Part shown: in pieces, positions 15,312-22,801 of the stretch
Position numbering within the stretch: position 1 is the stretch's first letter
Layout of the letters: each line of letters begins with the position of its first letter
From: Truepera sp.
GTDB lineage: Bacteria; Deinococcota; Deinococci; Deinococcales; Trueperaceae
Direction: 5' to 3'
Assembly (NCBI GenBank): GCA_018333775.1
Contig: JAGXSO010000072.1
Coordinates: forward strand, 1 to 30,474
Length of the DNA: 30,474 nt
The notes under the pieces: generated by a model
Database searches by the model: none
Seen by the model: the letters and a program-made list of their open reading frames with translations, nothing else
Told to the model about the DNA's origin: nothing
Made by a program: the position numbers and the translations under genes

Positions 15312-17159
15312 TCACTCCAGTACCTCGAGCGCCCGCGCGTCGCTAGCGTCCTCAAGGGCTTCTTTTTTGCGCGTGGCCCAGGCCGGGAAGGGGAAGTTGA
15401 ACAACATCGGCTGCGGCACGTCAGGTTGCTGAACGATCATAGTGCCCGGCGCCAGAATAGTCGAGCGCCCTAAAAAGCTGCGCGGCATGAAGCGGTACTC
15501 AGGCCGCTCGGCCTCGGCCGCATCAAGGCGCCCCACCACCCGGATAGCGGCGTTGGCCACCACCCGCCGCTCGACCTGACTGGCGGTCTGCTGCGCGCCG
15601 ATCAAGATAATCCCCAAGCTCCGCCCGCGCTCGGCGATGTCTAACAGCACGTCCTTAATGGGGCTGTCGCCTTCAGCCGGGGCGTACTTGTTAAGCTCGT
15701 CGAGCACCACGAAGACCTGCCCGCGGCTATGGCGCGCCTCCTGGGCCTCGAACACCTGGCGCAACAGCACGCCCACCACGAACATCTGCGCTAGCGGCGC
15801 GAGGCTATGGATATCGACCACATGCACCTGCTTGTCACTGGTTAAGGGCTCGAGCCGGGCCCGCGCCACTTCGCGCTCGCTCAAGTCGCCGCGCACCAGC
15901 CGCGCCACATGCTTGGCCGCTCCCATCAGCCGGCGGATGAAGGCCTCGCGGGTGCCGCGGTGCATATTGGCCACCCAGCTAGGGTCACCATCCTTGAAGT
16001 CATCCAGGCCGGTGCCGAGCAACTTGAAGCGCAAATACCGCAGCAGGTCGTAAAAGGTGCTGAGCCGTTCGGTATCGCCGCGCAGCTCACGGCGGCGGCC
16101 ATCGCTAAAGAGCGCCTCAGCGGAGAGCGGCGCAAAGTCGTCGGCCTCTGCTTCCATGGGCGAGGGCGTAAGCCAGTGACTGAAGCGCTCGACCTCCAGG
16201 TAGGGCCCAGGCTGTCCGGTGGCTAGGTTGGCTAAGCGCTCCTCCACATGCGTCAGCAAGAAGCCCAGGTTGGTCATGGCGTCGCGGTCAGCAAAAACAA
16301 ACGACAGCAGGCGCTCTGCTGCGAAGGCTTGCAGCGTCCAGAGATACGGCTTAACCCCCTCGCGCGAGGCGACCTCCGCCATTAGGGTAGGCCCTTCCCG
16401 CGCCGGGGCGCTTACACTGAGACTGCTAAAGGCGCCGACCGGCAAGCCGCACAGGGCGTAGCGGCTGGCCTGGCTGCGGCGCTTGTCCTGCCAGGCCTGC
16501 TCAGCAGCGGGAAAGTCCTTGTTGGGCCGGTCCAGAAAGAGCAGGTCTTCGCCCTTAACGTTAAAGACGATCGCCTTGGTGGTGTTAGGGTGTACCAGCG
16601 GCCGGCCGGTCCGGCGGTTGGCAGCATTAAAGATACTGTAGAGCAGAAACAGCGCGTAGCTAGTCTTAGTAGCGATGCCGGAGATACCCGAGATATTGAT
16701 ATGTGCCCCTTTTTGCCCGCTGATGAAATCGAAGTTGAGATAGCCCGGCTCGCCGTTGCGCAGCACCCCTGCGGGCAGGGGCGCTTCCATGTTGTCAAGA
16801 TAGAGCGCCTTGGCGAGCGCCTCGCCGGAGGCCAGATAGACGGCATCGCCGGGGCCGGGCGGGATGAACTCCTCGGGCTCGACCCGCGTCACCAGCACGT
16901 GGGCGGCGTAGCTGATACCGGCCGGCAACAGCCCCTGCGCTACTAGCTCGGTGTCGCCGTCGAACTGCACCCCTTCGAGGCGGCGGCGCACCTCGTCAAC
17001 CACGCCGTAGAACTGCACCACCGCGCCGGCGTCGGAGGGGTCTGGGACCTTGATGGCAACGATGTCGTCAAGTTGGACTTTGGTCCCCGCGGCCACCGCA
17101 AACCAGAACTGCAAGGGGGTAGCGTCCTGGGTGCCGAGCACCATGCCGACGGGCTGCAT
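15312..17159 (-). CDS. HerA-like ATPase (HAS-barrel plus DUF87-type ATPase)
   Basis: A 615-aa FtsK/HerA-superfamily ATPase. The N-terminal 140 aa look like a HAS-barrel. The ATPase core carries a divergent P-loop, ISGISGIATKTSY, with K165 and T166, a Walker B strand VFVVLDE at 482-488, and the sensor-like GAQQTASQ at 521-528. HerA proteins form hexamers that translocate along DNA and usually work with the NurA nuclease in end resection; no nurA is seen here. Relative to GxxGxGK[ST], the P-loop seems to have one extra residue and no glycine directly before the lysine. ATG 17159 has GGAG upstream. The promoter region contains a 72-bp tandem duplication. Confidence 0.8.
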   Translation of the reverse strand: MQPVGMVLGTQDATPLQFWFAVAAGTKVQLDDIVAIKVPDPSDAGAVVQFYGVVDEVRRRLEGVQFDGDTELVAQGLLPAGISYAAHVLVTRVEPEEFIPPGPGDAVYLASGEALAKALYLDNMEAPLPAGVLRNGEPGYLNFDFISGQKGAHINISGISGIATKTSYALFLLYSIFNAANRRTGRPLVHPNTTKAIVFNVKGEDLLFLDRPNKDFPAAEQAWQDKRRSQASRYALCGLPVGAFSSLSVSAPAREGPTLMAEVASREGVKPYLWTLQAFAAERLLSFVFADRDAMTNLGFLLTHVEERLANLATGQPGPYLEVERFSHWLTPSPMEAEADDFAPLSAEALFSDGRRRELRGDTERLSTFYDLLRYLRFKLLGTGLDDFKDGDPSWVANMHRGTREAFIRRLMGAAKHVARLVRGDLSEREVARARLEPLTSDKQVHVVDIHSLAPLAQMFVVGVLLRQVFEAQEARHSRGQVFVVLDELNKYAPAEGDSPIKDVLLDIAERGRSLGIILIGAQQTASQVERRVVANAAIRVVGRLDAAEAERPEYRFMPRSFLGRSTILAPGTMIVQQPDVPQPMLFNFPFPAWATRKKEALEDASDARALEVLE

Positions 17160-17171
17160 TAAGGGCTCCGC

Positions 17172-17315
17172 TCGAGTGGGATCATCCTGACCCTACCCCG
17201 AAGCCCAGGATTATCTGCTGGTAGCTATTAAAACGCACACGATTCGAGTGGGATCATCCTGACCCTACCCCGAAGCCCAGGATTATCTGCTGGTAGCTAT
17301 TAAAACGCACACGAT
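17172..17315. repeat. Perfect 72-bp tandem duplication upstream of the HerA-like gene
   Basis: The segment 17172-17243 is repeated without a mismatch at 17244-17315. Each unit holds an imperfect inverted repeat, GATCATCCTG (17180-17189) against CAGGATTATC (17206-17215), 9 of 10 bases paired around a 16-nt loop. On the minus strand each unit also carries a GATAAT -10-like box (17210-17215 in the first copy), about 50 nt before the HerA-like start for the proximal copy. The duplication therefore doubles a probable promoter/operator. Perfect identity implies a recent event or active homogenisation. Confidence 0.9.
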
Positions 17316-17336
17316 AGTATAGCAAGCGGTTCCAAA

Positions 17337-17401
17337 TGGGATGTGGGTCGTGGGCTGTAGGTAGTAGGAAACCCCCAACACCCACAACGTACTTCCTACA
17401 T
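17337..17401. repeat. Heptamer repeats arranged as an inverted pair
   Basis: TGGGATG, TGGGTCG, TGGGCTG, TAGGTAG and TAGGAAA follow in register from 17337 to 17371. They are answered by complementary-looking heptamers CCCAACA, CCCACAA, CGTACTT and CCTACAT from 17374 to 17401. The two halves can fold into an imperfect hairpin. It lies between two minus-strand genes and could act as a transcription barrier or a mobile-repeat relic. Confidence 0.75.
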
Positions 17402-17427
17402 TCTGAGGCTTGTGGCCAGGTTTTGCA

Positions 17428-17691
17428 TCAGAAATCTAAGTCGTCGTTCTTGGCCTTTAGGAACTGTTCAAAGGCGTCTTCTTGCTTGCTATCCGGGGGC
17501 TTAGTGGCCTTAGCGCCGCGCACCTGATCATTCGATAGCGCCAGCTTGGGGCTAACCGGATCGGGGTTGCTGATTGCCTCGCGCTGCCTGGTGCGCGTGG
17601 TGCTAGTCAGCGCTAGCCACAAGGTAAGCAGCACCGCGATCAACAGCAAGAAAAGAAGCAGGAGAATGGCAACCAGGGGATCATGCAGCAT
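17428..17691 (-). CDS. Small single-helix membrane protein
   Basis: From ATG 17691 it encodes 87 aa: MLHDPLVAILLLLFLLLIAV begins a hydrophobic helix of about 24 residues (5-28). A polar, Ser/Thr/Lys-rich linker and an acidic helical tail (EDAFEQFLKAKNDDLDF) follow. A longer in-frame start at 17832 is rejected because a perfect TATAAT lies 6 nt before ATG 17691 and the extra part overlaps the hydrolase gene. The family is not recognised. The short N-out stub and long cytosolic tail resemble small membrane anchors or adaptors. Confidence 0.65.
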   Translation of the reverse strand: MLHDPLVAILLLLFLLLIAVLLTLWLALTSTTRTRQREAISNPDPVSPKLALSNDQVRGAKATKPPDSKQEDAFEQFLKAKNDDLDF

Positions 17692-17697
17692 GACACC

Positions 17698-17703
17698 ATT
17701 ATA
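17698..17703 (-). promoter_or_regulatory. Perfect TATAAT for the small membrane protein
   Basis: TATAAT on the minus strand (17698-17703) ends 6 nt before ATG 17691, with no room for a ribosome-binding site, so the transcript is probably leaderless. It lies between this gene and the stop of the upstream hydrolase gene. Confidence 0.6.
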
Positions 17704-17770
17704 GTTTGCCAGCATTAAGTTGCTTAAGCGCCGCAAGGTTGCAGGGTGTGCTGTTGCCGCACGGCCAGGT

Positions 17771-18430
17771 TTACCGCGAAGTACCCCTTGACTGATGCGG
17801 TGGCAGGGCGAGGTGCTGCCTAAACCAGTCACTGGCTAGCGCCGCTACCTGCTCCAGGGCGCCCTGCTCCTCGAACAGGTGGCCCGCGCCAGGGATCACC
17901 GTTAGCGCTTTCTCACAGCGCATGGCAGCGAGGGCGGCGCGGTTTAGCTCCAGTACCACCGGGTCGGCGGCGCCCACGATCAGCAGAGTGGGGGCGCGCA
18001 CCGCCGTCAAGTCGGCGGCCAGGTCAGGCCGCCCCCCCCGGGAGACGACCGCCTTGATCTCGTCACTCTGGGCTGCCGCGTCGAGCGCTGCCGCCGCGCC
18101 GGTGCTGGCGCCAAACAGCCCGAGTGGGAGGGGCCGAATATCCGGTTGCGGCTGCAGCCAGTCCATCACCGCCAGCAGCCGCTCGGCTAGCAGAGGGATG
18201 TCGAAGCGGGCCTGGGGGTCGCCCCGGTCCTCGGCGGGGTGGAGCAAGTCGATCAGCAAGGTGGCGAGCCGCTCGCTGTTTAACCGCTCAGCCACGAAGC
18301 GGTTGCGCGGGCTATGGCGGCTACTGCCGCTGCCGTGGGCGAACAGCACCAGCCCGGTCGCACCGGGCGGCAACGCCAGGGAGCCGGACAGTCTGCCGGA
18401 CTTGAGTAAGACGGTAACCTCACGCCTCAT
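17771..18430 (-). CDS. Alpha/beta hydrolase (dienelactone-hydrolase-like)
   Basis: A 219-aa serine hydrolase fold. The nucleophile elbow is GLFGASTGAA with S109, the acid is D156 in VGAADPVVL, and H184 is in PGAGHLFEE, so the catalytic triad is complete. LVLFAHGSGSSRHSPRN forms the oxyanion region. The substrate is not predictable. It overlaps the upstream phosphoribosyltransferase gene by 11 nt; such hydrolases are often adjacent or fused to phosphoribosyltransferases of the same type, so a joint pathway is likely though undefined. Confidence 0.85.
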   Translation of the reverse strand: MRREVTVLLKSGRLSGSLALPPGATGLVLFAHGSGSSRHSPRNRFVAERLNSERLATLLIDLLHPAEDRGDPQARFDIPLLAERLLAVMDWLQPQPDIRPLPLGLFGASTGAAAALDAAAQSDEIKAVVSRGGRPDLAADLTAVRAPTLLIVGAADPVVLELNRAALAAMRCEKALTVIPGAGHLFEEQGALEQVAALASDWFRQHLALPPHQSRGTSR

Positions 18431-19085
18431 GAGACTTCCGGCTGGGCCTCACGGCCAACTCCAGCAGCCGCCGCACCTCGTGGTCGCTGATCTGCTCAAA
18501 CTGCTCGTACCACAGGCCCACCGCGTGGTAGGGCTCAGGGGTAGCCAGGCAGACCACCTCGTCGGCCTCGTGGCGCAGCATCTCGGCGCTGTCACGGGCG
18601 CTGGTGGGCGCGGCCACGATCACACGCGCCGCTCCGAGCTGGCGCAGCGCCTGCACCGCTGCCCGCATGGTGGCGCCGGTAGCGATGCCGTCGTCGATCA
18701 CTATGGCCACTTGCCCTGCTACCGGCAGCATGGGCCGCAAACCGCGATAGAGCCTTTCGCGGCGTGCCAGCTCGAGCGCTTCACGCGCGGCTATCGCCTC
18801 GACCGTCTCCGAGCGGATGCCCAGCGCGGCGATGACCTCCTGGTTAATGACCTGCACCCCACCCGAGGCGATGGCCCCCATGGCCAGCTCCTCGTGGCCG
18901 GGGACGCCCAGCTTACGGACGAGCAACAGCTCGAGCGGCGCACCGAGCGCACCGGCCACCTCGAAGGCCACCGGCACGCCACCCCGCGGCAGGGCCAGCA
19001 CCAGCAGGTCCTCACGGCCCTGATAAGGGTAAAGCGCCTTGGCTAGCAGCTTGCCGGCTTCTCGTCGATCCTTGAAACGTTGCAT
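18420..19085 (-). CDS. Phosphoribosyltransferase-family protein
   Basis: A 221-aa type I PRTase fold with the PRPP-binding loop VIDDGIATGATM at about 129-140 and the N-terminal LALPRGGVPVAFEVA block. Members of this group are annotated only as predicted phosphoribosyltransferases and their acceptor base is unknown. ATG 19085 is the start; AGGGG lies just upstream and a TATAAT sits 11 nt before it. It is the first gene of a two-gene operon with the alpha/beta hydrolase. Confidence 0.85.
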   Translation of the reverse strand: MQRFKDRREAGKLLAKALYPYQGREDLLVLALPRGGVPVAFEVAGALGAPLELLLVRKLGVPGHEELAMGAIASGGVQVINQEVIAALGIRSETVEAIAAREALELARRERLYRGLRPMLPVAGQVAIVIDDGIATGATMRAAVQALRQLGAARVIVAAPTSARDSAEMLRHEADEVVCLATPEPYHAVGLWYEQFEQISDHEVRRLLELAVRPSRKSHEA

Positions 19086-19096
19086 ATAGCCCCTTG

Positions 19097-19102
19097 ATTA
19101 TA
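19097..19102 (-). promoter_or_regulatory. -10 box of the phosphoribosyltransferase-hydrolase operon
   Basis: A perfect TATAAT on the minus strand at 19097-19102, 11 nt before ATG 19085. The leader would be very short but still include AGGGG. No good -35 sequence is seen. Confidence 0.5.
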
Positions 19103-19315
19103 TACTCATGCCAAGGGCGTGCTGCATTCACCTTGCCGATACCGAGCTGATCGGCCAGATCCGGCGGTTGGGCGCCATGTTCTATGACCGAGCGCTAAGC
19201 GGAGTCGCCACGGACTCCTGAATGGGCTGGGGATCCGGGTTAAGCTTAGCACGCTCAGAAACCTGCCGCCGAGGAGTGGTATGCTTATTATCCGGCTTTC
19301 GGTGTGATAGTGGGC

Positions 19316-19332
19316 GTGAGGTTACTCCTCAC
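19316..19332 (+). other. Hairpin in the leader of the VLRF1 gene
   Basis: GTGAGG (19316-19321) pairs perfectly with CCTCAC (19327-19332) around TTACT. It lies about 36 nt before the predicted GTG start at 19368. A TATTAT box at 19286-19291 could be the -10 element. The rest of the 19086-19367 gap shows no convincing gene. Confidence 0.4.
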
Positions 19333-19367
19333 CGCTCGCAGCCGACTTCTGAAGGGTGGTGATCGCC

Positions 19368-20522
19368 GTGCTGGACCCTGCCGTGATCGATCGTTTACGC
19401 CAGGTGATCGCGCCGTACCCGGCGCCGGTGCTGTCACTCTATCTGGATGTTAACCCCGCCAATCCCGATAACGTCCGCAAAGCCTATGTATTGCGCGCCC
19501 GCGAGGCGCTAGCAGGGCAGGGCGTGCCTAAGGACTACGCCAACGAAGTGCTGACCCGGCTTAAGCTCGAGCACGTCATCCCGCAGGGACGCACGCTGGT
19601 AGTCTTTGCCGGAGCAGACCCGAGCGCCCTGTTTGAAACCTATTACCTCCAGACCGAGGTGCCGACCTTAGAGCTGCGCGACGGCGCCGTCGCGCGCTGG
19701 GGGCAACCTTACGTGACCCCGCTGCTGGCAGCTCTGGACGAGCAGGAGCGCTACGGCGTGATCTACCTAGATCAGGAGCGCTGGCGCTACTTCGAGGTCT
19801 ACTTAGGTGAGATCGAGGAGCTGCAAGATGCGTTCAGGGCTGTCAATCCCGAAGCGTGGCGCGACCTGACCGAGGGGCAGACCGGCACCCCGCCCGGCGT
19901 GCCGGCGCGGGGTGGGGCCGGTAAGGAGAAGTTCAACCGCCGCTTGGAAGCCTGGACCCAGCGCTTCTATAAGGAGGCTGCCGAGCTGCTTAAGCAGACG
20001 GTTGCGGCGCGCTCCCTCCAGCGCCTCATCCTGATCGGCCCACCCGAACGCTGGCAGGCATTCGAGGGGATGTTACCGTCGGCAACTAGAGCGCTGATCG
20101 TCGACCGCCTACCGCCGCCGCCTTACCCGGCGCTGTCGGCCAGCGAAGTGCTCACTTTGGTGACGCCCAGCCTTGAACGCGCTGAGCGCGAACATGAGCG
20201 GAGGCTCTTAGCGGAGCTGCGCGAGCGCGGCCTCCACGGCCTTGAGGCGGTGCTGGAAGCTATCCAGGCCCGGCGCCTCTACCTGTTGGCGGTCCCCTGG
20301 CGGCTGGCTATGACCGTCTACCGCTCTGAAAGCGGGGTGCTGACCAGTAACGCGGTGGCGGCTGCCCGTCTTTGCCCCGACGAGCCGCACGCGGTTGTCC
20401 CCCTAAAGGACGTCCTCCCCGAGTTGGCCGTCCAGCACGGGATAAGACTAGAGTTTGTGCGGGGTGAGGCTGAGGCGGAGCTTAATGAACTCGGAGGGAT
20501 CGCCGCTCTGACGCGCTGGTAA
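19368..20522 (+). CDS. VLRF1/aeRF1-type release-factor-like protein
   Basis: A 384-aa protein resembling the bacterial relatives of archaeal/eukaryotic release factor 1. [15 protein letters not shown] and the [20 protein letters not shown] strand region match the N-terminal and VLRF1 parts. The C-terminal [18 protein letters not shown] with the following alpha/beta domain resembles eRF1 domain 3. Such proteins are proposed to act on stalled ribosomes or peptidyl-tRNA; VLRF1 members have a catalytic glutamine loop, which I could not place here. GTG 19368 is preferred because AAGGGTGGTGATC just upstream resembles a full anti-SD complement; GTG 19356 and 19359 are alternatives. Its stop overlaps the miaA start (TAATG), linking it to a translation-related gene. 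Confidence 0.75.
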   Translation: MLDPAVIDRLRQVIAPYPAPVLSLYLDVNPANPDNVRKAYVLRAREALAGQGVPKDYANEVLTRLKLEHVIPQGRTLVVFAGADPSALFETYYLQTEVPTLELRDGAVARWGQPYVTPLLAALDEQERYGVIYLDQERWRYFEVYLGEIEELQDAFRAVNPEAWRDLTEGQTGTPPGVPARGGAGKEKFNRRLEAWTQRFYKEAAELLKQTVAARSLQRLILIGPPERWQAFEGMLPSATRALIVDRLPPPPYPALSASEVLTLVTPSLERAEREHERRLLAELRERGLHGLEAVLEAIQARRLYLLAVPWRLAMTVYRSESGVLTSNAVAAARLCPDEPHAVVPLKDVLPELAVQHGIRLEFVRGEAEAELNELGGIAALTRW

Positions 20523-21421
20523 TGGTTGAGGGCATTCCGGTTATGGCCGGCCCTACCGCCTCCGGTAAGAGTGCGTTGGCGCTGGCGCTAGCCGAGCTGG
20601 TGTCGATCGAAATCATCTCCGCCGACGCTATGATGGTCTATCGGGGGATGGATATCGGCACCGCCAAGCCGAGCCGGCTCGAGCGGCAGCGGGTGCCGCA
20701 TCACTTGATCGACGTAGTCACTCCGGCAGAGCCTTTTAGCGTGGCGGACTACGTCCGGCTGGCCGAAGCGGCTATCGCTGAGGTGCTGGCGCGGGGCCGC
20801 CTGCCGCTGGTGGTAGGGGGGAGCGGGTTTTATATCCGGGCGCTCGCTGAAGGGCTGCCTACCGCCCCTCCCGCCGACAGCGCAGCGCAGGCCGAGTTGT
20901 GGCGGGTGTTTGAGAAGGAGGGGCTCGAGCCGCTGCTTGACGAGCTAAGGCGGGCCAGCCTGGCAGATGAGGCTCGAGCCCAGCGCAACCCTCGCCGGGT
21001 GGTGCGAGCGCTGGAGGTGCTGCGGCGGACCGGTCGCCCGCCTAGCAGCTTCCCGGCTAGCACTCCCCGCTTTAGCTACCGCAAGTGTGTGCTGCTCCCC
21101 TCGCTGGCTACCTTACAGGCCCGCATCGAGGTGCGCACGGCGCAGATGTTTGCCGCCGGGCTGATAACGGAGGTCGCCGAGCTGCTGCGCCGGTATCCCG
21201 AGCAGCCTACCGCGCTGCAAGCTATCGGCTACAAGGAGGTAGGGGAGTTTCTGCGCGGGCGCTTGACGCTGGAGCAGGTTCAGGAACGGGTCGCACAGGC
21301 TACGCTGCAGTACGCCAAACGCCAGCGCACCTGGTTTAGGCGCGAGCCGGGAGCGGTGCTGATCGAGGCTGACGAGGTGTCGGCGGCCCAGCTCTTCGCG
21401 GCGGTTAAGCGCGTTTCCTAA
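20522..21421 (+). CDS. miaA: tRNA dimethylallyltransferase
   Basis: Adds a dimethylallyl group to A37 of tRNAs reading UNN codons. The 299 aa include the P-loop GPTASGKS at 10-17, the [18 protein letters not shown] block, [34 protein letters not shown], and the late IGYKEV and KRQRTWFRR motifs. Length and order are typical. The ATG overlaps the stop of the VLRF1 gene by one base. The 3' end overlaps the convergent dnaJ gene by 17 nt. Confidence 0.96.
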   Translation: MVEGIPVMAGPTASGKSALALALAELVSIEIISADAMMVYRGMDIGTAKPSRLERQRVPHHLIDVVTPAEPFSVADYVRLAEAAIAEVLARGRLPLVVGGSGFYIRALAEGLPTAPPADSAAQAELWRVFEKEGLEPLLDELRRASLADEARAQRNPRRVVRALEVLRRTGRPPSSFPASTPRFSYRKCVLLPSLATLQARIEVRTAQMFAAGLITEVAELLRRYPEQPTALQAIGYKEVGEFLRGRLTLEQVQERVAQATLQYAKRQRTWFRREPGAVLIEADEVSAAQLFAAVKRVS

Positions 21422-22502
21422 ACAGGCCCTTGACCTTATCGAGCAGCGATTCGGGCTCCTCCAGACTCTCGCCCATCTCGGCGGCGTAGTCGCGCAGCAG
21501 CTCACGGACTTGAGGGCTGAGCTTGCTGGGCACTACTACCTCAGCAGTGACGATCAGGTCGCCGTAGCCGGTCTGCTGCAGGCGCGGCATCCCCTTGCCG
21601 CGCAAGCGGAACTCCTGGCCCGGCTGCGTGCCGGGGGGGATGGTCAGAACTTCGGAGCCGTCTAAGGTAGGCACCTCGAAGGCGCTCCCTAGCGCTGCCT
21701 GGGCAAAGCCGAGCTTGAGCCGGTAACGCAGGTCGTCGCCGTCGCGGGTGAAGTGCTGATGCGGGGCCAGGGTGATGTAGACGTAAAGATCGCCGGGTCG
21801 TCCGCCGTCTAAGCCGACGTTGCCCTGTTGCGGTACGCGCAGCCGGTAGCCGCCGTCGATCCCCTTGGGCAGGTTCACCGGCACTGTCTCACGCACCCGC
21901 ACCCGCCCCTGGCCGTCGCACCGGCTGCAAGGCGAGGCGATAATCTCGCCCTGGCCGCGGCACTGCGGGCAGAGCTGCTGGCTGACCATGGTGCCGAAGA
22001 ACGACTGGGTCTGCATCCGCACCTGCCCCGCCCCCCGGCAAGTCGGGCAGGTCTGCCGCCCGGTACCGGGTTCGGCCCGCTCGCCGTAGCAGTGCTGGCA
22101 CAGCCCGAGCCGCTCGATCTCGACCTCCACGGTGGCTCCGGCGCGGGCCTGCTCGAGCGTCACAGTCAGGTCGGTCTCCAGGTCTTCACCGGGGTGGCCG
22201 CGCTGCACCCGTCCCCGGCTGGTAGTGAAGCCGCCACCGAAGACCGCGTTAAAGATATCGAAAATGTCGCCGCTGAACTGCACCTGTGGGTCAGCGTTAC
22301 CGTAGCGGTCGTAGCGGCTGCGTTTATCAGGGTCGGACAGCACGGCGTAGGCTTCGTTGATCTGCTTAAAGCGCTCCTCAGCGCTCTTATCGCCGGGGTT
22401 GCGGTCGGGGTGGTACTTCAGGGCCAGTTTGCGATAGGCCGCTTTGATCGCCGCCTGGTCGGCGTTGTTAGGCACCTCGAGGAGCTGGTAATAATCCGCC
22501 AT
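21405..22502 (-). CDS. dnaJ: DnaJ co-chaperone (Hsp40)
   Basis: Stimulates the DnaK ATPase and delivers unfolded clients. From ATG 22502 the protein is 365 aa: J domain [14 protein letters not shown] with HPD in [10 protein letters not shown], a short Gly/Phe region (FNAVFGGGF), four zinc-binding CXXC motifs (CQHC, CPTC, CPQC, CSRC), and the C-terminal peptide-binding domains. The first zinc motif ends GER instead of the usual GxG, while all eight cysteines are present. TTG 22520 is rejected as start because it precedes the standard M-A-D-Y-Y and overlaps the TATACT box. No dnaK or grpE is nearby. Confidence 0.94.
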   Translation of the reverse strand: MADYYQLLEVPNNADQAAIKAAYRKLALKYHPDRNPGDKSAEERFKQINEAYAVLSDPDKRSRYDRYGNADPQVQFSGDIFDIFNAVFGGGFTTSRGRVQRGHPGEDLETDLTVTLEQARAGATVEVEIERLGLCQHCYGERAEPGTGRQTCPTCRGAGQVRMQTQSFFGTMVSQQLCPQCRGQGEIIASPCSRCDGQGRVRVRETVPVNLPKGIDGGYRLRVPQQGNVGLDGGRPGDLYVYITLAPHQHFTRDGDDLRYRLKLGFAQAALGSAFEVPTLDGSEVLTIPPGTQPGQEFRLRGKGMPRLQQTGYGDLIVTAEVVVPSKLSPQVRELLRDYAAEMGESLEEPESLLDKVKGLFRKRA

Positions 22503-22511
22503 CAGCTTGGC

Positions 22512-22517
22512 AGTATA
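22512..22517 (-). promoter_or_regulatory. -10 box of dnaJ
   Basis: TATACT on the minus strand, 9 nt before ATG 22502, giving a leader of only a few nt. No recognisable heat-shock operator (CIRCE-type) is seen in the roughly 90 bp between dnaJ and the next plus-strand ORF. Confidence 0.45.
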
Positions 22518-22548
22518 CAAGACGCTGTGCTAAAGAGAGTATTGCCGA

Positions 22549-22632
22549 ATGCCGGCGGCATGGCTTCGCCCGACAATTGAGGTAGATTGTTACCGTGATG
22601 GCAAAGAAGACAAGGCTTCGCCCGACAATTGA
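22549..22632. repeat. 19-bp direct repeats beside a 13-bp palindrome at the insert edge
   Basis: GGCTTCGCCCGACAATTGA occurs at 22562-22580 and again, identically, at 22614-22632. The first copy abuts the palindrome ATGCCG-G-CGGCAT (22549-22561). The second copy lies inside the start of the DUF4007-like ORF and is translated there. The pair marks the boundary between dnaJ and the lower-GC cassette, so it could be a recombination footprint, an operator pair or a dispersed repeat. Confidence 0.75.
22583..22588 (+). promoter_or_regulatory. Leaderless-type -10 box of the DUF4007-like ORF
   Basis: TAGATT lies 6 nt before GTG 22595, between the two direct repeat copies. No -35 or ribosome-binding site is evident. 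Confidence 0.4.
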
Positions 22633-22801
22633 ACGCCCTTTCGAGAGTACCCCTCTCACTCTCAGATTTAGCGGCCACCAGACGTTTCCCCTCAGATACC
22701 CCTGGCTTTCCAAGGCGGTTCGGAAGCTCTTGAAAGACAGCGAGACAAAGCCCAGGATACAGTTGTTGATGGATGTTTCGCACAGCTCATGCAGCATATA
22801 A
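22595..22801 (+). CDS. DUF4007-like N-terminal fragment
   Basis: A 68-aa ORF (GTG 22595; ATG 22598 is an alternative). Residues 25-38, FSGHQTFPLRYPWL, match the conserved start of DUF4007 proteins, which occur in DNA phosphorothioation and related restriction loci. Full DUF4007 proteins are several hundred residues, so this is only the beginning. After KAVRKLLKD the sequence no longer resembles the family and stops at 22801. The HNH gene overlaps its end in another frame, so a deletion or frameshift may have joined two genes. It may be dead, or expressed as a short peptide that leads translation into the HNH gene. Confidence 0.5.
   Translation: MMAKKTRLRPTIERPFESTPLTLRFSGHQTFPLRYPWLSKAVRKLLKDSETKPRIQLLMDVSHSSCSI

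Noticed and set aside
17692..17832. Longer N-terminus for the small membrane protein
   Set aside because: It would overlap the hydrolase gene and run through a perfect TATAAT that lies 6 nt before the internal ATG.
19108..19218. 36-codon ORF after the phosphoribosyltransferase promoter
   Set aside because: Its ATG is one base from a TATACT box and no ribosome-binding site or familiar motif is present; chance ORF most likely.
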